64,000 nucleotides of DNA from assembly GCF_937927635.1 (NCBI RefSeq), contig NZ_CALBRW010000013.1, positions 1 to 64,000 of the forward strand. The letters are read 5' to 3'. The notes under the pieces are model-generated. The model made no database searches and had not been told where the DNA came from. It saw only the letters and a list, made by a program, of their open reading frames with translations. Made by a program: the position numbers and the translations under genes. This DNA comes from an uncultured Microbacterium sp. Its GTDB lineage: Bacteria; Actinomycetota; Actinomycetes; Actinomycetales; Microbacteriaceae. Positions 40,682 to 49,989 of the stretch are shown here, in pieces; positions within the stretch are counted from its first letter, which is position 1; every line of letters starts with the position of its first letter.

Positions 40682-40702
40682 GGACGACCTGGGCGGGGCG
40701 CG

Positions 40703-42184
40703 TCAGCGCGCGGACTGGCCCCAGGAGGTCGAGTTGCCGGGGCGGCTGATGGTCTGCGGCACGCCCCAGGGGTTGGCGTCCTGCAGGGGGGCGGGCAGCA
40801 GCGCCTGCGGGGCGCCCTGGTAGGCCACGCCGCGCAGGAAGCGCGTGATGGCGGCGGTGCCGACGCTGGTGCCGTCGCTCGTGGTCGCCGGATACGGGCC
40901 GCCGTGCTGCATGGCGGGGGTCACAGACACGCCGGTCGGCCAGCCGCCGAACAGCACGCGGCCGCTGGTCTCGGCCAGTTTCTCGACGAGGTCGCTCAGC
41001 GAGCCGTCCTCCAACTCGGACGAGCGCGCGTGCACGGTCGAGGTCAGGTTGCCGGGGAACAGTTCGGCGTGCAGCGCGGGCAGCTGGTCACGGTCTGAAT
41101 ACCGCACGACGACCGACAACGGCCCGAACGACTCGTCCAGCAGCGCGTCGCGGTCGGCCAGCAGCGTGTCCACGTCGACGGCCACGACCGTGGGCGTCGC
41201 GAACGTCTGCCCGTCGTCGTCCACGCGCACCTCGCCGGCGGAGAGCACGTCCACGCCTGAGGCCCCCAGCACATCGGACCGACGTGCGGAGAACGCGCGC
41301 CCGATGCCGGGGTTCAGCAGCCGGTGCTCGGCCACAGTCGCCGCGGCCCCCGAGACCGACGACAGATCGGCGTCGTCGGGCACGAACAGGAACCCCGGCT
41401 TGGTGCACAGCTGCCCGGCCGAGCCCGCCACCGAGGCGACGAAGCCGTCCAGCAGGGCGGCATCCGCGTAGGTCGCGTACACCGGGTTCACGCTGCCCAG
41501 CTCGCCGAAGAACGGGATCGGCACCTCGCGCGCGGCGGCGATGTCGGCCAGCATCCGGCCGACGTGCGTGGATCCCGTGAAGGCCCCGGCACGGATGCGC
41601 TCGTCCTTCAGCAGCGCGACGCCGTTCTCCTGACCCTCGATGAGCTGGAACGTGCCCTCCGGCATCCCGGCAGAGCACAGTGCATCAGTCACGACGGCCG
41701 CGGTCGCGCGCGAGAGCTCCGGATGCCCGGAATGCGCCTTCACGACCACCGGGCAGCCCGCGGCGAGCGCGGCCGCCGTGTCGCCGCCGGCCACCGAGAA
41801 CGCGAACGGGAAGTTCGAGGCGGCGAAGTTCAGCACGGGGCCGACGGGCTCCAGCATCCGCCGCACGTCGGGACGCGGGCCGATGACGTACTCCGGGTCG
41901 GCGAGGTCGATGCGCGCGTCGAGGTAACCGCCGTCGACGATGGTGTCGGCGAACAGGCGCAGCTGCCACGAGGTGCGCCGCAGTTCGCCGGTCAGCCGCG
42001 CCTCGGCGAGGCCGGTCTCGCGCATCCCGATCGGGATGAGTTCGCCGCCCGCGGCATCCAGCGCATCCGCGACGGCCACGAGGGCCGCCGCGCGCTCGCG
42101 CGGGCTGGTGCGGGCGAACGGCCGCGCTGCAGCGGCCGCCGCGCCCGCGATCTGCTCCACGATGTTCTCGATGTTCTCGGTCAC
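40703..42184 (-). CDS. Aldehyde dehydrogenase, probable 2-oxoglutarate semialdehyde dehydrogenase
   Basis: A 493-residue NAD(P)-dependent aldehyde dehydrogenase. The general base is E228 in FFGELGSVNP and the catalytic nucleophile C260 in GSAGQLCTKPG. The FGELGSVNP and GQLCTKPG forms, with AASNFPFAFSVAGGD near 121, match the group of 2-oxoglutarate semialdehyde dehydrogenases associated with hydroxyproline and glucarate use. It would complete hydroxyproline degradation by making 2-oxoglutarate. The GTG at 42184 has GAGGAG upstream. A 156-base gap with a long palindrome separates it from the epimerase gene. Confidence 0.88.
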   Translation of the reverse strand: MTENIENIVEQIAGAAAAAARPFARTSPRERAAALVAVADALDAAGGELIPIGMRETGLAEARLTGELRRTSWQLRLFADTIVDGGYLDARIDLADPEYVIGPRPDVRRMLEPVGPVLNFAASNFPFAFSVAGGDTAAALAAGCPVVVKAHSGHPELSRATAAVVTDALCSAGMPEGTFQLIEGQENGVALLKDERIRAGAFTGSTHVGRMLADIAAAREVPIPFFGELGSVNPVYATYADAALLDGFVASVAGSAGQLCTKPGFLFVPDDADLSSVSGAAATVAEHRLLNPGIGRAFSARRSDVLGASGVDVLSAGEVRVDDDGQTFATPTVVAVDVDTLLADRDALLDESFGPLSVVVRYSDRDQLPALHAELFPGNLTSTVHARSSELEDGSLSDLVEKLAETSGRVLFGGWPTGVSVTPAMQHGGPYPATTSDGTSVGTAAITRFLRGVAYQGAPQALLPAPLQDANPWGVPQTISRPGNSTSWGQSAR

Positions 42185-42218
42185 GTCGATCTCCTCAGTC
42201 CTCGGTCTCAAATCTCAG

Positions 42219-42302
42219 CGTCGAGAGCACGACATCTCGGCGAGCGCACGGCTTGTTCACGCGAAGTTCCCGTGCACTCGGCGAGGTCCCGTGCTCTCGA
42301 CG
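42219..42302. repeat. Long-spaced perfect inverted repeat between pathway genes
   Basis: CGTCGAGAGCACG at 42219-42231 is exactly complementary to 42290-42302. The 58-base interval contains two further CTCGGCGAG copies in direct orientation. It lies downstream of the epimerase gene and upstream of the aldehyde dehydrogenase, so it may attenuate between them or belong to a family of dispersed palindromes. Confidence 0.5.
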
Positions 42303-42340
42303 GAAAGGGGGTGGGCAAAGGGGCCGGGGAGAGGGGGGCA

Positions 42341-43342
42341 TCAGAACACGAAGCCTTCGGGGAACGGGTCGTCCTCGTCGAGCAGGTACTGGCCCAGGCC
42401 CGTCACCCAGGCGCGGCCGGTGATGGTGGGGATCACCGCCGGCACAGAGCCCACGGTCATCTCCCCCACGATCCGGCCGATGAACTCCGTGCCGATGAAC
42501 GACTCGTTCACGAAGTCGGTGTCCAGTCCCAGCTCGCCGCGGGCGTGCAGCTCGGCCATCCGGGCGCTGGTGCCGGTGCCGCAGGGCGAGCGGTCGAACC
42601 AGCCCGGGTAGATGGCCATCGCGTGGCGGGAGCGCACGGCATCCGATCCCGGGGCGATGAACTCGACGTGGTGCACGTGGTTCGCGCCCTCGAGGATCGG
42701 ATGCACGGGCGGGGCCTGCTCGTTGATCGCATCCATGATCTTCAACCCCGCGGCGAGGATGTCGCCCTGCCGCGACCGGTCGAACGGCAGCCCGACCTGG
42801 TCGAGGTCCACCAGCGCGTAGAAGTTGCCGCCGAACGCGACGGAGTAGGTGATCTCGCCTATGCCGGGCACGTCGATGCGCGCATCCAGCCGGTCGACGA
42901 AACTCGGCACGTTCTCGATGGTGACGTTCACGGCGCGGCCGTCCTCCACCCGCACGCGGGCGATGACAAGGCCAGCCGGCACATCCAACCGGATCTCGGT
43001 CACCGGCTCGGTGACCTCGACCATGCCGGTCTCCACCAGCACGGTCGCGACGCCGATGGTGCCGTGCCCGCACATCGGCAGGAAGCCGGACGCCTCGATG
43101 AACACCACGCCCCAGTCCGCGTCGGACCGCGCCGGCGGCTGCAGCAGCGCACCCGACATGGCGGCGTGCCCACGGGGCTCGTTCATGAGGAACCCTCGGA
43201 GATGGTCGAGGTGCTCCATCGCGTACAGGCGCCGGTCGTTCATGGTCTCACCGGGGATGCGGCCGACGCCGCCGGTGACGACGCGCGTCGGCATCCCCTC
43301 GGTGTGCGAGTCGACGGCCTGGATGGTGCGGCGAGCGCGCAT
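42341..43342 (-). CDS. 4-hydroxyproline 2-epimerase (proline racemase family)
   Basis: A 333-residue enzyme with the two catalytic cysteines of racemases and epimerases: C91 in PMCGHGTIG and C254 in DRSPCGTGTSARM. IQAVDSHTEGMPTRVVTGG at the N-terminus is typical of 4-hydroxyproline epimerases, which convert trans-4-hydroxy-L-proline to cis-4-hydroxy-D-proline, the first step of catabolism. The operon context (D-hydroxyproline dehydrogenase, deaminase, semialdehyde dehydrogenase) fits this reaction better than proline racemisation. The ATG at 43342 follows a 70-base spacer holding a hairpin. Confidence 0.92.
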   Translation of the reverse strand: MRARRTIQAVDSHTEGMPTRVVTGGVGRIPGETMNDRRLYAMEHLDHLRGFLMNEPRGHAAMSGALLQPPARSDADWGVVFIEASGFLPMCGHGTIGVATVLVETGMVEVTEPVTEIRLDVPAGLVIARVRVEDGRAVNVTIENVPSFVDRLDARIDVPGIGEITYSVAFGGNFYALVDLDQVGLPFDRSRQGDILAAGLKIMDAINEQAPPVHPILEGANHVHHVEFIAPGSDAVRSRHAMAIYPGWFDRSPCGTGTSARMAELHARGELGLDTDFVNESFIGTEFIGRIVGEMTVGSVPAVIPTITGRAWVTGLGQYLLDEDDPFPEGFVF

Positions 43343-43369
43343 CAGTGTCCTCCAAGTAGAGAGCGGGGA

Positions 43370-43396
43370 GGGAGGGGATGCCGGGCATCCCCTCCC
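43370..43396 (-). terminator. Hairpin between the deaminase and epimerase genes
   Basis: GGGAGGGGATGCC (43370-43382) and GGCATCCCCTCCC (43384-43396) are exact complements around a single G, giving a stem of about 11 bp with a small loop in RNA. It lies inside the operon and may tune expression downstream rather than end transcription. Confidence 0.5.
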
Positions 43397-43412
43397 TGAA
43401 TCATCACACGCC

Positions 43413-44345
43413 TCAGGCGACCACGGCCGCGCGGGCCCTGATCGCCGCGAGGGCGCGCTCGGTGTCGGCGGTGACCTGAGCGCGCTGCTCGTCGCTGAGC
43501 GGGCCGCGCGGCGGGCGGGTGGGGCCGCCGTAGGAGTTGCCGCAGATGTCCATCGACAGCTTGATGGCCTGCACGAACTCGGTCTTCGAGTCCCAGCGGA
43601 ACACGGCCACGAGCTGCTCGTACAGCGACTTGGCCTCCTTCCACTGCCCTGCCGCCAGCAGGTCGTACAGCTCGACGGCCTCGCGCGGGAACGCGTTCGG
43701 GTATCCCGCGAACCAGCCGACGGCGCCGTTGATCATCAGCTCGAAGAGCACGTCGTCGGCGCCGGCGATGATGTCGATGTCGCAGAGCTCCTTGATCTCG
43801 TACACACGGCGCACGTCGCCGGAGAACTCCTTGATCGCGACGACCTCGGGGATCTGGGCGATCTTGGCGACCAGCGACGGCACCAGGTCGACCTTGGTGT
43901 CGTAGGGGTTGTTGTAGGCCATGATGGGCAGGCCCGCCTTGGCGACCTCCTCGTAGTGCGCGAGGATCTCGCGCTCGTTGGCCTTGTAGACGATGGGCGG
44001 CAGCAGCAGCGCGCCGTCGGCGCCGTCCTCGCGGGCGTACTCGGCCCACTGGCGCGCCTGGTGACTGCCCACGCCGTGCACCCCGGCGATCACGATGCCG
44101 CGGCCGTCGACGGCGTCGACGGCGACCTTGATCACCTGGCGGCGCTCCTCGTCGGTGAGCGAGGAGTACTCGCCCAGCGACCCGTTGGGGCCGACGCCGC
44201 GGCATCCGTTGGACATCAGGAAGTCGACGTGCTCGCCGAACCTGTCGTAGTCGACGGCGAGACCTGCGGGGGCGGACGCGTCTTCCTTGAACGCGAGGGC
44301 CGTGGCGACGACGACGCCGCCGAGGTCCATGCTCTTCTCAGTCAT
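43413..44345 (-). CDS. DapA-family lyase, probable pyrroline-4-hydroxy-2-carboxylate deaminase
   Basis: A 310-residue protein of the dihydrodipicolinate synthase/N-acetylneuraminate lyase family. The Schiff-base lysine is K172 in VVAIKEFSGD, and the proton-relay tyrosine is Y144 in AYNNPYDT. In hydroxyproline pathways a member of this family dehydrates and deaminates pyrroline-4-hydroxy-2-carboxylate to 2-oxoglutarate semialdehyde. Position between the epimerase and the D-hydroxyproline dehydrogenase genes supports that assignment. The ATG at 44345 overlaps the upstream stop by four bases, and GAAGGAG precedes it. Confidence 0.88.
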   Translation of the reverse strand: MTEKSMDLGGVVVATALAFKEDASAPAGLAVDYDRFGEHVDFLMSNGCRGVGPNGSLGEYSSLTDEERRQVIKVAVDAVDGRGIVIAGVHGVGSHQARQWAEYAREDGADGALLLPPIVYKANEREILAHYEEVAKAGLPIMAYNNPYDTKVDLVPSLVAKIAQIPEVVAIKEFSGDVRRVYEIKELCDIDIIAGADDVLFELMINGAVGWFAGYPNAFPREAVELYDLLAAGQWKEAKSLYEQLVAVFRWDSKTEFVQAIKLSMDICGNSYGGPTRPPRGPLSDEQRAQVTADTERALAAIRARAAVVA

Positions 44346-45721
44346 GCTGATTCTCCTTCTGCGGTGGTGTTGGGGGTGGATGCTCGGTGCGCGGCGAGTT
44401 CGCCGATGCGCACCGACGACAGGACGGGCCGCCGGTCGAAGCGGGATTCGGATGCTCCGATGATGTCCTCGACGCTGCGGCCGCAGGTGCGGCCCTGGCA
44501 GGGGCCGAGGCCGGCGCGGGTGGCCAGGCGCATGCCGCGCGCCGACGCGTCCGCGTACTCGACGATCGTGCCGCGGGTGACGGATTCGCACCGACAGACG
44601 ACGGTGTCGTCATCCAGCCAGCTGGTCCAACCCGAGCGGATGCCGTGCGTCTTCAGCCTCTCGGCGAAGGCGTGCATGCGGCGGCGGGCCCCCAGCGGCT
44701 CGCGGTAGCGCAGGTCGGCCTCGGGCACGCCCGCGGCGGCGAGGCCCGCGATCGCGCCCTCGGCGAGCGCGGCATCCGCCCCGCCGATACCGGTGATCTC
44801 GCCGGCGGCGTGCACGCCCGGGATGCTGGTGAGCTGCTGCCCGTCGACCTGCACGAACCGGTCGTGCGTGATGGCGCAGCCGAACTGGATGGCGGCCTCC
44901 AGGCGCGGGGTGAAGCCGTGTCCGAGGGCGACGGTGTCGCACTCGACGGTGCGCTCCGTGCCCGCGACGGGCCGCCAGTCGGCGTCGATGCGCTGCACGG
45001 TGACCGCCTCGACCGACGAGGTGCCGTGGATGCGGGTGACGGCGCTGCCGAGCCGGTACGGGGTGCGATGCTTCAGGAGCGTGCCGACATACGAGCTGAG
45101 CTCGCCGGCCTTCCCCGCCGCGGCGCCCAGCTCCCACGGCCGCCGGCCCCAGCCGGCCAGCAGGGTGCGGACGGATGCCGCCTCGACGACCTCCACGACC
45201 TCGCCGCCCAGGATCGCCACGCTCTGCGCGACCGGCAGCAGGAAGGGCCCGGCGCCGGCGACGACCGTGCGGGTGCCGAGGGCGATGCCGTCGCGCTTGG
45301 CGAGCGCCTGCACGGCACCGGCGGAGGTCACGCCGGGGAGGGTCCAGCCCGGCACCGGCAGCACGCGGTCGTGCGCACCGGTCGCGAGGATCACGGCATC
45401 CGCCTCGAGGGTCTCGCCGCGGCGCTGCGCGGCGTCGACGGAGCCGACCAGGGCGTGCACGCGCAGCGGCGTGCCGGCCTCGACGCGCCAGACGCTGGCG
45501 GACGACAGCATCCGCACGTTCTTCAGCGCCTGCTGCAGCGAGGCGAACCTGCCCAGCTGATGCTGCAGGCGCGGGTCGGTGAAGTCGGGGTGGTGGCGCC
45601 AGAACTGGCCGCCCGGGCGCTCGCCCTCGTCGACGACGGTCACGTCGGCGCCGGACTGGGAGGCGGATGCCGCGGCCGCGAGACCCGCGGGGCCCGCGCC
45701 GATCACGACGATGCGCGTCAT
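44342..45721 (-). CDS. D-hydroxyproline dehydrogenase, FAD/NAD-binding subunit with [2Fe-2S] domain
   Basis: A 459-residue pyridine nucleotide-disulphide oxidoreductase-type flavoprotein. The N-terminal VIGAGPAGLAAAA binds FAD. A second dinucleotide site reads TRTVVAGAGPFLLPVA near 160, and TSIPGVHAAGEITGIGGADAALAEG near 290 closes the FAD site. The C-terminal 70 residues carry a BFD-like cysteine motif, VVCRCESVTRG then GPCQGRTCGR. This architecture (HcnB/SoxA-like) with a 2Fe-2S subunit and a DAO-type subunit encoded alongside matches heterotrimeric D-hydroxyproline dehydrogenase. The stop and start overlaps on both sides support a fixed stoichiometry. Confidence 0.87.
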   Translation of the reverse strand: MTRIVVIGAGPAGLAAAASASQSGADVTVVDEGERPGGQFWRHHPDFTDPRLQHQLGRFASLQQALKNVRMLSSASVWRVEAGTPLRVHALVGSVDAAQRRGETLEADAVILATGAHDRVLPVPGWTLPGVTSAGAVQALAKRDGIALGTRTVVAGAGPFLLPVAQSVAILGGEVVEVVEAASVRTLLAGWGRRPWELGAAAGKAGELSSYVGTLLKHRTPYRLGSAVTRIHGTSSVEAVTVQRIDADWRPVAGTERTVECDTVALGHGFTPRLEAAIQFGCAITHDRFVQVDGQQLTSIPGVHAAGEITGIGGADAALAEGAIAGLAAAGVPEADLRYREPLGARRRMHAFAERLKTHGIRSGWTSWLDDDTVVCRCESVTRGTIVEYADASARGMRLATRAGLGPCQGRTCGRSVEDIIGASESRFDRRPVLSSVRIGELAAHRASTPNTTAEGESA

Positions 45722-45966
45722 GCCCGCTCCTCCCGCTCGACGGCGTCGCCCTCGCAGGCGGTGCGCTGGCAGGCGCGGACGCCCTCGACGCCGTTGACAG
45801 TGACGACACAGTCCTGGCAGATGCCGATGCCGCAGAAGATCCCGCGCTCGGAGCCCGCCGCGGTGCGCCAGGTGCGGTGTCCGTTCGCCAGCAGGATGCC
45901 GCCGATGCTCTGCCCCTCGCGCCCGGAGAGCCGTTCGCCGTCGAAGGTGATGTGCACGGTGCTCAT
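45718..45966 (-). CDS. (2Fe-2S)-binding subunit of D-hydroxyproline dehydrogenase
   Basis: An 82-residue ferredoxin-like protein. The cluster cysteines C45, C50 and C53 lie in IFCGIGICQDC and C66 in VRACQRTAC, the spacing of the SoxA/HcnA-type [2Fe-2S] domain. It would pass electrons between the two flavoprotein subunits. Its start overlaps the stop of the DAO-type gene and its stop overlaps the start of the FAD/NAD-binding subunit, each by four bases. Confidence 0.88.
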   Translation of the reverse strand: MSTVHITFDGERLSGREGQSIGGILLANGHRTWRTAAGSERGIFCGIGICQDCVVTVNGVEGVRACQRTACEGDAVEREERA

Positions 45967-47123
45967 GCCGGAACCCCCTGCAATGTCGGGCGGGAAGGCA
46001 GGAAGGGCGTCGGGTCCAGCGGCGCGGGGGTGCCGAGGACGGCGTGCGCGATCAGCGCGCCGGTCGTCGGCGCCAGCCCGATGCCGGCACCCTCGTGTCC
46101 GGCCGCGTGGAAGAGACCGGCGATGCGGGCATCCGCTCCGATGGCCGGCAGATGGTCCGGCGCGTACGGACGGAAGCCGTAGTACGTGCGCAGCAGCATG
46201 GTGTCGCGCAGGAACGGGAACAGCCGGGTGGCCTTGTCGGCGATCTCCGCCAGCGGCGCCAGCAGACCCTCGCCCGAGAACCCCACGCGCTCGCGGCTGG
46301 AGCCGATCAGCACCGTGCCGCCATGGGTGGACTCGACGACCGTGGACGTCTGCAGCGCGGCATCCCCCGACCCGACGGCTCCGACGTAGTCGGCGTCGTA
46401 CACCTTGTGGAACACGCGCTGCGGCATGGGGGCGGTCACGAGGATCGTGCCGCGGCGGGGACGGATGTCGAGCATCGAGCCGAACAGCGCGGCGGCGTCG
46501 CCCGCCCACGGGCCCACGCAGTTCACGACGGCGTCGGCGTCGATGCGGCCGCTCGTGGTCTGCACACCACGCACGCGGTCGCGCTCGACGATGCCGGCGG
46601 TGACCTCGGCGATGCGCAGCTGCGCGCCCAGGTGCCGCGCGCGGGCCATCATGGCCTGTGCGGCCAGGCTCGGCTGCACCTGTGCGTCGTCGGGATAGTG
46701 CACGCCCAGCGCGACCTCGGGCGAGAGGTGCGGCTCGGCTTCGCGGAGCGCGGCCGAGTCGAGCACGTCGGCACGGACGCCGATCCCGCGCTGCGAGGTC
46801 GCGAACTCCTCGAGGGCATCCGCACCGCCGGGAAAGGCCACGACGATCCCGCCCTTGGACTCGAACTCGGTGGCAGGCTGGCCCGGCACGCGGTCGGCGT
46901 CCAGGCGGGCGGCGAGCTCGCGCCAGGCGCGGTTCGCTTCGATGGCCATCAGTGCCTCAGCGCCGGGCTCCTTGTCGGAGACGAGGATGTTGCCCTCGCA
47001 GCGGCTGGAGGTCTCCCCCGCCACGCCGGTGCGGTCGACGACGATCACCTCGGCGCCGGCCTCGGTGAGGGCCAGCGCGCACGCGGCGCCGACAGCCCCC
47101 GCGCCGATCACGATGATCCGCAT
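45963..47123 (-). CDS. D-hydroxyproline dehydrogenase, catalytic DAO-type FAD subunit
   Basis: A 386-residue member of the D-amino-acid oxidase family. The N-terminal IIVIGAGAVGAACALALTEAG is the FAD-binding motif, and the C-terminal GLFHAAGHEGAGIGLAPTTGALIA completes the flavin site. It should oxidise cis-4-hydroxy-D-proline to the pyrroline imine. It is the first gene of the six-gene catabolic operon. GGGAGGAGG precedes the ATG at 47123, and a predicted GntR site lies 24 bases upstream of the start. Confidence 0.88.
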   Translation of the reverse strand: MRIIVIGAGAVGAACALALTEAGAEVIVVDRTGVAGETSSRCEGNILVSDKEPGAEALMAIEANRAWRELAARLDADRVPGQPATEFESKGGIVVAFPGGADALEEFATSQRGIGVRADVLDSAALREAEPHLSPEVALGVHYPDDAQVQPSLAAQAMMARARHLGAQLRIAEVTAGIVERDRVRGVQTTSGRIDADAVVNCVGPWAGDAAALFGSMLDIRPRRGTILVTAPMPQRVFHKVYDADYVGAVGSGDAALQTSTVVESTHGGTVLIGSSRERVGFSGEGLLAPLAEIADKATRLFPFLRDTMLLRTYYGFRPYAPDHLPAIGADARIAGLFHAAGHEGAGIGLAPTTGALIAHAVLGTPAPLDPTPFLPSRPTLQGVPA

Positions 47124-47147
47124 CCGCCCCTCCTCCCGATCCGATCT

Positions 47148-47166
47148 GTACCATGTGACATATTAC
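47148..47166 (+). promoter_or_regulatory. Predicted GntR operator upstream of the hydroxyproline dehydrogenase operon
   Basis: GTACCATGTGACATATTAC matches the 23267-23285 site at 17 of 19 positions and carries the same ATGTGACAT core. It lies between the divergently placed end of livF and the start of the catabolic operon, on a stretch otherwise without coding sequence. Confidence 0.62.
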
Positions 47167-47215
47167 TCGTCTGGACGTGCTTGCGCCACCCCTCTCGAGG
47201 TGATGCAAGCGGCGA

Positions 47216-47922
<707 letters not shown>

Positions 47923-47926
<4 letters not shown>

Positions 47927-48834
47927 GAGAGCTTCCCCTTCTTGCCGTCATCCAGCAGCGACAGGTCGACGGTGCCGGTCTGCAGCTTGGTCGGATCCAG
48001 CGGCTCGTCCTCCACGCCCAGGTACGCCTCGATCACAACCGGGTCGTTCTTGATCTGATCGGGCGTGCCCACCGCGATCTCCTTGCCGTAGTTGAGCACC
48101 ACGATGCGCTCGGCCAGGTTCATGATCAGCCCCATGTCGTGCTCGATGAGCACGACGGCCACACCCAGATCCCGGATGCTGCGGATCAGCTGCATGAGGG
48201 CCTGCTTCTCATTGAAGTTCAGCCCTGCGGCAGGTTCGTCCAGCAGCAGCAGCTTGGGCGAGGTGGCCAGCGCCCGGGCGATCTCCACCCGGCGCTGCTC
48301 GCCGTACGGCAGCTGCGTGACGAACAGGTTCTCGTCGCCCTCGAAGCCCACGAAGTCCAACCAGCCGCGGGCCTGCTCGGCGCATTCCGCCTCGGCGCGG
48401 CGGTAGCCGGGCGTGTGCAGGAGCGTGGCCCAGAAGCCCTCGCGGATGTTGGCGTGCATCGCGGTCTTGACGTTGTCCAGCACGCTCAGCTCGCGGAACA
48501 GCCGCAGGTTCTGGAACGTGCGCGCCATGCCCCACTTGGTGACCCGGGACGGCAGCACCCGGTAGAACCCGAAGCTCTGCAGCAGGTCGACCAGGCGCAG
48601 CGAGCGCCAGAACCCCGGCGCGTTGCGCACGATGTCCTTGCCGTCGAAGACCACCTTGCCCGAGGTGGGCAGGTAGAACCCCGAGATGCAGTTGAACGCA
48701 CTGGTCTTGCCGGCACCGTTCGGCCCGATCACGGCCAGGATCTCCTCCGACTCGACGGTGAAGCTCAGCCCGTCGACGGCCTTCACGCCGCCGAACTGCA
48801 GGCGCAGGTCCTTGACCTCCAGCAGCGTGCTCAT
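47923..48834 (-). CDS. livG: Branched-chain-type ABC transporter ATP-binding protein LivG
   Basis: A 303-residue ATPase with Walker A GPNGAGKT at 37-44, a LivG-type RTFQNLRLFRELSVLDNV near 110, the signature LPYGEQRRVEIARAL near 175 and Walker B LLLLDEPAAGLN. The usual LSGGQ is replaced by LPYGEQ, which is normal for LivG. The C-terminus extends about 35 residues past the ordinary end (EDEPLDPTKLQTGTVDLSLL). It overlaps livM upstream and livF downstream by four bases each. Confidence 0.93.
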
Positions 48835-49988
48835 CGGGCATCCTCCCCTTCGGCGGTGGTGAGATCCTCGTTCGACGCGGACGACGGCACGGCCATGAAC
48901 CCGGCCGTCGGCGGCGCGACCGGCCGGTGCTTCTTCAGCCACGGCAGGATAGCGGTGGACGGCCACAGCCCCGCCGGGCGGAACAGCATGACGACCACCA
49001 GCAGGATGCCGAAGATCAGGAAGCGCCATTCGGAGAAGTCTCGCAGCAGCTCCGGTGCCAGCGACACGAACAGCGCGCCGATGATCACACCGGGCGTGGA
49101 GCCCATGCCGCCCAGCACGACCGCCATCAGGATCAGCGCCGAGTACAGGAACTGGAAGCTGTTCGGGCTGATGGCCGACAGCTGCGTGGCCATCAGCTGG
49201 CCCGCGACGCCCGCCCAGACCGCGCCGATGATGTAGGCCGTGATCTTGGCGATGTAGGTGTTGATGCCCATCGCCTCGGCGGCGTCCTCGTCGTCGCGCA
49301 CGGCCTTCCAGGCGCGGCCCATCTTGCCCTTGGCCAGGCGTCCGGCGCCGATCACGCCGACCAGCACGACGATGGCCGCGACGAAGTAGTAGAACACCAC
49401 TCGCTGCGGGAACTCGATGCCGAACAGGGTGAAGCCGTCGGCGAAGCTCCAGCTGCCGAACGACCAGGTCGGGATGCCGTGGATTCCGGTGGGGCCGCCG
49501 GTGATCTTCAGGTTGTTGGCGGTGATGCGGATGATCTCGCCGAAGCCCAGCGTGACGATGGCCAGGTAGTCGCTGCGCAGTCGCAGCGTCGGTGCGCCGA
49601 TGATGATTCCTGCCAGGATGCAGGCGAGCACCGTCATGGGCAGCGCCGCCCACATCGGCCAGCCCAGCACCGTGGTGAAGATGCCGGAGACGTAGGCTCC
49701 GACGGCGAAGAAGGCGATGTAGCCGAGGTCCAGCAGGCCGGCGTAGCCGACGACCACGTTCAGGCCCATCGCGAACATCACGTAGATGAGGGCGCTCGTG
49801 GCCACGGACATCGTGTACCGCGAGGCGTCCATGAACGGCAGTACGACCAGCAGCACGACGCACAGCACGCCGAGCGCCCGCAGGAAGCCCCTGTTGGAGG
49901 TGAAGATGCCGCCGGGTGCGGCCGGGCGGTCGAACAGCGGGGACGGTGCGCGCAGCGCGGCATCCGCTTTGCTCTGCAGACGGGACAT
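48831..49988 (-). CDS. livM: Branched-chain-type ABC transporter permease LivM
   Basis: A 385-residue permease with about nine to ten helices. The LivM signature GLNVVVGYAGLLDLGYIAFFAVGAY lies near 82, and the cytoplasmic coupling loop reads GRAWKAVRDDEDAAEAMGIN near 220. The ATG at 49988 lies one base from the livH stop and has GAGAGGA upstream. A hydrophilic N-terminal tail of about 35 residues and a C-terminal tail of about 40 flank the membrane part. Confidence 0.92.
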   Translation of the reverse strand: MSRLQSKADAALRAPSPLFDRPAAPGGIFTSNRGFLRALGVLCVVLLVVLPFMDASRYTMSVATSALIYVMFAMGLNVVVGYAGLLDLGYIAFFAVGAYVSGIFTTVLGWPMWAALPMTVLACILAGIIIGAPTLRLRSDYLAIVTLGFGEIIRITANNLKITGGPTGIHGIPTWSFGSWSFADGFTLFGIEFPQRVVFYYFVAAIVVLVGVIGAGRLAKGKMGRAWKAVRDDEDAAEAMGINTYIAKITAYIIGAVWAGVAGQLMATQLSAISPNSFQFLYSALILMAVVLGGMGSTPGVIIGALFVSLAPELLRDFSEWRFLIFGILLVVVMLFRPAGLWPSTAILPWLKKHRPVAPPTAGFMAVPSSASNEDLTTAEGEDAR

Positions 49989-49989
49989 G

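Noticed and set aside
41324..44708. Long overlapping plus-strand open frames opposite the hydroxyproline genes
   Set aside because: They are antisense to the aldehyde dehydrogenase, epimerase and deaminase genes, which carry intact catalytic motifs. The plus-strand translations show no family features.
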